Source: Caprella mutica (Eukaryota; Arthropoda; Malacostraca; Amphipoda; Caprellidae). From it: a stretch of 64,000 nucleotides of DNA. The notes under the pieces are model-generated. The model searched no databases. It had not been told where the DNA came from and saw only the letters and a list, made by a program, of their open reading frames with translations. Below, piece after piece: positions 42,101 through 51,100 of the stretch. Every line of letters starts with the position of its first letter. Position 1 is the first letter of the stretch. The stretch is from NCBI GenBank assembly GCA_947561585.1, contig CANNZV010000422.1:186994-250993 (forward strand). Reading direction: 5' to 3'. Both the position numbers and the translations under genes were made by a program.

Positions 42101-45100
42101 GGTACTTCTTTCGAATCAGAAGCTTTAACAATAGCACTTTCTGTTCAAAGCTCATCTCAAAACACAACCGAACACTTTGACAGTGTAGCAACTTCCCAAA
42201 AGCGTCAAATTGAAAGCGCTCGTCTGACATGGTCTCGGCGTTTCTAACGCGAGGCATTGAAAACGCTCGTGTGAGGTAGCTCTAATGCCAGTCTCCACAA
42301 GCGCCACCTCCCGTACTAGTGTCAAAAGTGAAGTTGAAGTACAACACAAATAAAAAGAATAAATACAGATAGGATAAGTTACGAATTATCGGTCAGTTTC
42401 ATATTTTCGGTCATATAAGAAAAAATGATATAATAAGTATCCATGATACCTGCAAGTATCATGGATACAAATTAAATTATTATATCTTTTATCTTATATC
42501 ACCGAAGATGTAAAACTGACCGATAATTCGTAACTTCCCTAAAAAAGAATAATAAAAATGACACAGTGTTGATAGGGATGCATGTTCTTACTATGTATGT
42601 AAAAATGGGTACACTAGAATAAATCAAACACAGACGAGGCAAATACCCCCCCCCCCCCTCTATGTCTGGTCAGGTCACTTGACCCCCCGTCCATTACCCT
42701 GATATGGCACTAGCGGGTCATATTGACTACATATATAGCGTGATTGGGTCAGATTGACCTCTCATTGCATAAGGTAGGGTCAAGCACCACCTCATTATTT
42801 AGCAGAGAAGAGTCCTTTCTCCCAATAAACCAGTCATGTTGCAGTCATGTAAAAATAGTCATGTTGCAGTCATGTAAAAATAGTCATGTTGCAGTCATGT
42901 AAAAATAGTCATGTTGCAGTCATGTTAAAATAGTCATGTTACAGTCATGTAAAAATAGTCATGTTGCAGTCATGTTAAAATAGTCATGTTGCAGTCATGT
43001 AAAAATAGTCATGTTGCAGTCATGTAAAAATAGTCATGTTGCAGTCATGTAAAAATAGTCATGTTGCAGTCATGTTAAAATAGTCATGTTACAGTCATGT
43101 AAAAATAGTCATGTTGCAGTCATGTAAAAATAGTCATGTTGCAGTCATGTTACAGTCATGTAAAAATAGTCATGTTACAGTCATGTAAAAATAGTCATGT
43201 TGCAGTCATGTAAAAATAGTCATGTTGCAGTCATGTTTAAAATACAGTTATGTTTAAAATACAGTCATGTTAAAAATACAGTCATGTTAAAAATACAGTC
43301 ATATTATAGTCATATTTAAAATACAGTCATGTTAAAAATACAGTCATATTTAAAATACAGTCATGTTAAAAATAGTCAAGTTACAGTCATATTGCAGTCA
43401 TGTTAAAAATAGTCAAGTTACAGTCATGTTCATGTTACAAAAAAAAGTTTCCTGATGTCTTAACAAATGGAAAAAATTACATTAAAGGGTAAGTTCCAAG
43501 TTATCGGATGGATCCAAACTTCCGATCGTATAAAAAAATTATATAATAAATGATACTCAACTTTTATTTCAATTGGTATCCATTATACCTGCAGGTATCA
43601 TGAATACATAAAAGTTTTATAATAAATAATTAATATATTTTTTTTTTATGATCGAAAATGTAGAATTGTCCGATAACTTGTAATTTACCCTAGCTAGCAC
43701 ACAGAATGAAAATAACAAACTTTTAATATAGAAATTAATACTTAAGAAAAAGATATTAATTAAAAAAAGATGGTATTAGTTTGGAATAAACGAAAAAAAC
43801 ATTTAAAATTCAGATTTTTGTTTTAATCATTTCACAATTTAATAGAAACATCTTTTTAAAACAACCAACAACATTAAGAGTGACGTCACACCTCAATGAG
43901 GTAAATCTCTCTATGTGTGTTACTTACCGCGCCCTTTACTGACCAATACAGAGCATTTATTAGAGGCAGTAGTTATACGCCTACTTACGGACAGACTCTG
44001 TAATCTACACAGCCCCTCGTTATCAAGATCTCCTTAATAAAACACCAATGGCTAAATTATTACCCAGATGCTACTGTCGATAAAACTGTCTGGGTGAAAT
44101 AAAGGGGAGGGGGGGGGGGGGAGGAGGTTGCTGTAGGAATGGTAATGAAGGTAACTCGTGTATTAGGAATTTTACATTGAAGGAAATAGGATAAATTGAT
44201 AAGGTATTGTAGTGTGAAGGTAGAGCATCATGTACCTTCACACTACATCACCCTGTACCTTCACACTACATCACACTGTACCTTCACACTACATCACACT
44301 GTACCTTCACACTACATCACACTGTACCTTCACACTACATCACCCTGTACCTTCACACTACATCACACTGTACCTTCACACTACATCACACTGTACCTTC
44401 ACACTACATCACCCTGTACCTTCACACTACATCACACTGTACCTTCACACTACATTACACTGTACCTTCACACTACATCACCCTGTACCTTCACACTACA
44501 TCACACTGTACCTTCACACTACATCACACTGTACCTTCACACTACATCACACTGTACCTTCACACTACATCACACTGTACGTTCACACTACATCACCCTG
44601 TACCTTCACACTACATCACACTGTACCTTCACACTACATCACCCTGTACCTTCACACTACATCACCCTGTACCTTCACACTACATCACACTGTACCTTCA
44701 CACTCACTCCTCTAACATATGTACAATCACGTCTTCACATCAATAACAGTATACTCAGTTGAACCACCTTAGGAAGCACGATTGGCATTGTATAACCAGA
44801 CGTTAAAATGTACGTTACATTGTACGTTAATAAGACGTTACAGTGCACGTCAAACGGACGTTACGGTAACCGAAAAAAATTCCCGGAGACAAAATCTCCC
44901 CGGATAATATTCCCCTGAAAACATTTCTGTGTCCTATTTGTCTATTGATAGTTATATATCCCCAGTTTTAATGCTTGATCATCTGTGTCAAGCTAAATAA
45001 GAAACATCGTATTTTTGTACTGTGCAGTCATTGTTACTATAAAAAACAACGAAGAGGATATATTTAAATAAATATTATTTTGGATCTACTATTGTATGAA

Positions 45101-48100
45101 TTTTACATGCAAACCTTCTGAAAGGTATCGATACTTCTATTACATCGCTATGTAACAAATATTATAAATATTAGAAATAATTGATACTCAAGAAATCATT
45201 AATAACAGGTTATTAAGTTATTATTATAAGTTTATTATAATTATAAGTAGTTATCAATTAAATAATGCTTCACTTCATTCAGTTCAATTTAATATCTTTC
45301 AGATAACTTATTTTCTTGAACATAAAGAAATTTTACGAAATTTTGTAAGATTTCAGAAAGGTAGATAGAAATTCATGATATGTACATATTAAACAGGCAT
45401 GGTTCACTGTGATGATGAACGTAGACCGACAGTTGAGCCCTGACAATTGAACCCGCCGACAATTGAACCCACCGACAATTGAGTCCAGGTCAATTGAGCC
45501 TCAAGACAATTGAGCTACAGGGTGGGGCGTAAGTTTGGAAGCAAGTGAAAGTGCATATTATAATCCAACGAAAAATAAATTTAATAATTTACAGTTATGT
45601 ATTATTACATAAGGGTTTTAATAATTCAAAAATCATAAATTTATTCAAAATGTCCCCCCTTGTTTTTAATAACAGCCTCAAATCTCCTCCGAACTCCTCC
45701 TACTGCGGCACGCAACTGTTCTTGTGAAATTTCCTTCCAAGATCTCTGGAGAGAACGCTTTAAATCATCCACACTGCGATGGAATTTACCACAGGCCTTT
45801 GATTCAAGAATGGACCATACCGAAAAGTCCATAGGATTAACATCTGGGGAGCAGGGAGGCCACATTTCTTTGGACCAAAACCGTGGAAGATGGTCATGGC
45901 ACCAGTTTTGAGTGACATTTGCAGTATGTGAAGTCGCGCCGTCTTGCTGAAATGTCCATAGAGTGCCATTACCGAAGTGATCCTTAGCTGACTCCAACAT
46001 TGGCGTCAAAATATTCTCAATATAACATTTAGCATTGATTTTGGCGCCTTGTTCCACAAAAATTAAAGGAGATCTTCAAGTTTCTGAAACGGCGGCCCAG
46101 ACCATTACTGAAGCAGGTTTCATGGTTCTGTGGACAGTTTTTTGGTTGTATGGGATGTCTTTTGCACTTTTACCAATTATTCTGTCATCCCTCCGGTTGT
46201 GAGCCATTTCCACTGTGAAATTTTTTTCGTCAGACCAAACAATTTCACCAGCCGTGCCAGACTTCAATTCTCTCAGAAGTGCTTTGCTTCTCTCCAATCT
46301 CTTTTTCTTTACAGCTTCTGACAGAGTCTGTCTCTTTTGGAGGGTGAAAGAGGACATCTTTAGGTCTTCTTTGACAACTCTTCTCAATGTTCTGGGACTC
46401 ACATTAGCTGTTTTGGCTAACAATCGTATTGACCTTTTCGGGTTCCTCCTGATCTTCTCTTGGGCACATTTTATCAGTTGTTTGGTGCGTTGTGAGCGTG
46501 GTCTACCACTTCTTGGACGATCAGTCAAGTCTCCTCTCTCATTAAAACGCTTCACACACTTCCAAACAGTCGATCTCGCTATTGAGAGAGTCTTTGAAAT
46601 GACGGAATCTGACTTCCCGGCACGGTGTAGAGCAATAATGGCTTCTCTTTTGTCTGACATTATTGAATTGACTAAATTTTTATAAAAAATAACACTGCCA
46701 CGTCATAATGTAGTGTCTCTACTATAGTTCAATCCCTATCACCTACTTAGGAACATATTTTTAAGAATTATATTAATTTTAGAAAAATTGCTTCCAAACT
46801 TACGCCCCACCCTGTATATAAGCAGTTGAATTCGGACTTCCTTTTTTGTGGTCCATTCTGTATAGTCAAATATTTTTTATAACAAATAATTCTTATACCA
46901 AATCTTTATTCAAATAATTCCTATATCATCGGTATATCAAAGCCATATAATATCATACAGTCAACTAGTTCGTATACCAAATCTTTATTCAAATAATTCC
47001 TATATCATCGGTATATCAAAGCCTTACATATAATGTAGCTATCTATAAGTACATCAATACCTGGAGTTTTGAATGAACATTAGCACCTCTTGTTGCTGAC
47101 CAGGTAGAAGTCTAGTTGAGTCATCTTATTTTCAGTCACACCTTGCAAAAGCGTACAAATGAGTTAAAGGAGTAAAGCATTGTCATACTCTACCTGTGAC
47201 GATGAAGTCACACTCTCACTGTGACGATATGAAGGGTCTAACGTCACACACACTGCGACGATGAAAACTGCCCACTGCGCGATTATTTTCCCGTCAATAG
47301 GTCTATCAGAGACTTGCCCATTCATGGCTACTTTAGGACCTACCGCATGCACCAACCAGATGAAATGATCAACATGGTCAACAGGGATTTATCTTTTTAA
47401 CACCATTACAATAGTTATTGATTATTTGATTTTCATATATACAATGTTTTAGTTATCGAAAAACCGTTAATACAAAAAAAAATCTTAAAACCCTTCTTTA
47501 CTATTTTTAGTTAGGCAAGTAATTTCTTTGTCGGCTAGGTACATAACCTTTCCTTGCCAAAGTATGGTATCTAGGTAACTTGTTAATACCTAACTAGTGT
47601 ATTATAAGTACCGAACTTGAATTTACCTAACTAGTGAATCTAGGTATCTAACCTCTCCTTACCTAACTAGTGAATCTAGGTATCTAACCTCTCCTTACTT
47701 AACTAGTGAATCTAGGTATCTAACCTCTCCTTACTAAACTAGTGAATCTAGGTAGCTAACTTGTATTTACCTAACTAGTGTATCTAGGTATCTAACTTCT
47801 CCTTACCTAACTAGTGAATCTAGGTAGCTAACTTGTATTTACCTAACTAGTAAATCTAGGTAGCTAACTTGTATTTACCTAACTAGTGAATCTAGGTAGC
47901 TAACTTGTATTTACCTAACTAGTGAATCTAGGTAGCTATCCTCTCATTACCTAACTAGTGAATATTTAGGTATCTATGTAGAATTGTAGATACCTAACTA
48001 GTATATATCTAGGTATCTATGTAGAATTAATGTAGATACCATTGGTAGGAAGTTTTTCCACATTCCCTGCTTAAAACCAGAGCGCATTTTCCCCTTATAT

Positions 48101-51100
48101 GGGGATTTCCCCGTTTAAACTCTTAACTCCTTTGCCCATTCTCGAGATTGCCGCGCATCTTCAAGATCCTAAAGAGGCGCAGCGCAATAATAAAATAGCA
48201 CAAAATCGAAAAAAAAGCGCGGAACATAGAGTACTATCTCTATAACTATAACGGTACATAGATTGTTTTTATTAACACTCCATTACTATATCTAAATAAG
48301 AGAGGATATTCTTAGCTGTGTTTAAGGTATAATTGTACATGAAAGTTAAGAATCTACCCCATCATTACAGAATTTGCATCTTAATGTCGCACATGTCACG
48401 CTTTCGACAACATAGGTGTTTGTAGTCTTAGTTTGGAGGGAATTATAGTAAAGAGTGAGAGAAAGAGTAAATAGTGAGAGAAATAGTAAAAAGAAAGTAA
48501 TATAGTAAATAGTGGAGAGAAGAAGAGTAAGAAAGAAAGTATTATAGTAAATGTTGAATAGAGAAAAATCTAAAACTAATTAGTATTAGAATTAACAGTA
48601 GAAAAGTGTTAGTGGAGAATATAATTTTTAAATAATAAATTAATGGTTTTTATGAAATATTTTAAGATAGTGTAGATATTACAGAACAGATTTTAGGTTC
48701 TGATTTTTTGAAACATAAAAGTACTGAATAGCAAAGTAATTCATCTCTGCAAGAAGATACAAATAATATTCCACTAGGGATGAACTCTTACGGTGAAGAA
48801 CATTCATGCAATATCTATTTACAGTCAATACAAATAATATTCCACTAGGGATGAACTCTTACGGTGAAGAACATTCATGCAATATCTATTTACAGTCAAT
48901 ACAAATAATATTCCACTAGGGATGAACTCTTACGGTGAAGAACATTCATACAATATCTATTTACAGTCAATACAAATAATATTACACTAGGGATGAACTC
49001 TTACGGTGAAGAACATTCATACAATATCTATTTACAGTCAATACAAATAATATTCCATTAGGGATGAACTCTTACGGTGAAGAACATTCATACAATATCT
49101 ATTTACAGTCAATACAAATAATATTACACTAGGGATGAACTCTTACGGTGAAGAACATTCATACAATATCTATTTACAGTCAATACAAATAATATTCCAC
49201 TAGGGATGAACTCTTACGGTGAAGAACATTCATACAATATCTATTTACAGTCAATACAAATAATATTCCATTAGGGATGAACTCTTACGGTGAAGAACAT
49301 TCATACAATATCTATTTACAGTCAATACAAATAATATTACACTAGGGATGAACTCTTACGGTGAAGAACATTCATACAATATCTATTTACAGTGAAAACA
49401 AATAATATTACACTAGGGATGAACTCTTACGGTGAAGAACATTCATACAATATCTATTTACAGTCAATACAAATAATATTACACTAGGGATGAACTCCTA
49501 CGGTGAAGAACATTCATACAATATCTATTTACAGTCAATACAAATAATATTCCACTAGGGATGAACTCTTACGGTGAAGAACATTCATACAATATCTATT
49601 TACAGTCAATACAAATAATATTCCACTAGGGATGAACTCTTACGGTGAAGAACATTCATACAATATCTATTTACAGTCAATACAAATAATATTCCATTAG
49701 GGATGAACTCTTACGGTGAAGAACATTCATACAATATCTATTTACAGTGAAAACAAATAATATTACACTAGGGATGAACTCTTACGGTGAAGAACATTCA
49801 TACAATATCTATTTACAGTCAATACAAATAATATTCCACTAGGGATGAACTCTTACGGTGAAGAACATTCATACAATATCTATTTACAGTCAATACAAAT
49901 AATATTCCACTAGGGATGAACTCTTACGGTGAAGAACATTCATACAATATCTATTTACAGTGAAAACAAATAATATTACACTAGGGATGAACTCTTACGG
50001 TGAAGAACATTCATACAATATCTATTTACAGTCAATACAAATAATATTACACTAGGGATGAACTCCTACGGTGAAGAACATTCATACAATATCTATTTAC
50101 AGTCAATACAAATAATATTCCACTAGGGATGAACTCTTACGGTGAAGAACATTCATACAATATCTATTTACAGTCAATACAAATAATATTCCACTAGGGA
50201 TGAACTCTTACGGTGAAGAACATTCATACAATATCTATTTACAGTCAATACAAATAATATTCCATTAGGGATGAACTCTTACGGTGAAGAACATTCATAC
50301 AATATCTATTTACAGTGAAAACAAATAATATTACACTAGGGATGAACTCTTACGGTGAAGAACATTCATACAATATCTATTTACAGTCAATACAAATAAT
50401 ATTCCACTAGGGATGAACTCTTACGGTGAAGAACATTCATACAATATCTATTTACAGTCAATACAAATAATATTCCACTAGGGATGAACTCTTACGGTGA
50501 AGAACATTCATACAATATCTATTTACAGTCAATAGAAATTATTAAAAAATAATTCAAAATGTGTAAATATAATATTGAATTTTGTTCATATATATTTAGC
50601 ATTCATTTTTTTTATATGATACAATTTAAATGATTACTTTAATAAAGCTCAATTTCACATTATTTACAAAAACTTTTAGTATCGAATACGAATGGACTTC
50701 GCGCACGTTACTATAAAATATATGTCAAAAAAGGGAAAACATTTTTATATTACTTAAATATATTACTATAAAAATATGCTATAACAAGTGTCAAGCTTTT
50801 GAGAGAGCCATAACAGGTTAAAGGTGGTGAAACATTATGCATTAGTATTGGTATAATATAAGCTACACAGTTGGTTTAACGTTTATTTTATGGTTAGATC
50901 GTGATCCCATTAATACAACATGCTATACAAGAATAACAATAATAAAATTTATGACCTAATCACAATGGCAGAGACCAACCCTTGAATAAACGGCTTGAAA
51001 CAACTCAGTGTAGATCATCTTTGGCAAATTGATTATTGGAACTATGTTATAAGTCAGTTATATTGTTTTATTTTTACTGAAATAATTTAAAGATGAAACT

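Noticed and set aside
44196..44762. 188-codon frame of HYITLYLHTTS repeats
   Set aside because: Created by the 23-bp minisatellite; also open in a second frame.
46215..46685. 156-codon plus-strand frame
   Set aside because: Antisense shadow of the mariner transposase.
47164..47355. Minus-strand frame with a signal-like stretch (IIAQWAVFIVAVCVTL) as the missing first exon
   Set aside because: It lies downstream of visible exon 1 in transcript order, so it cannot precede it. An alternative first exon would need its own support.
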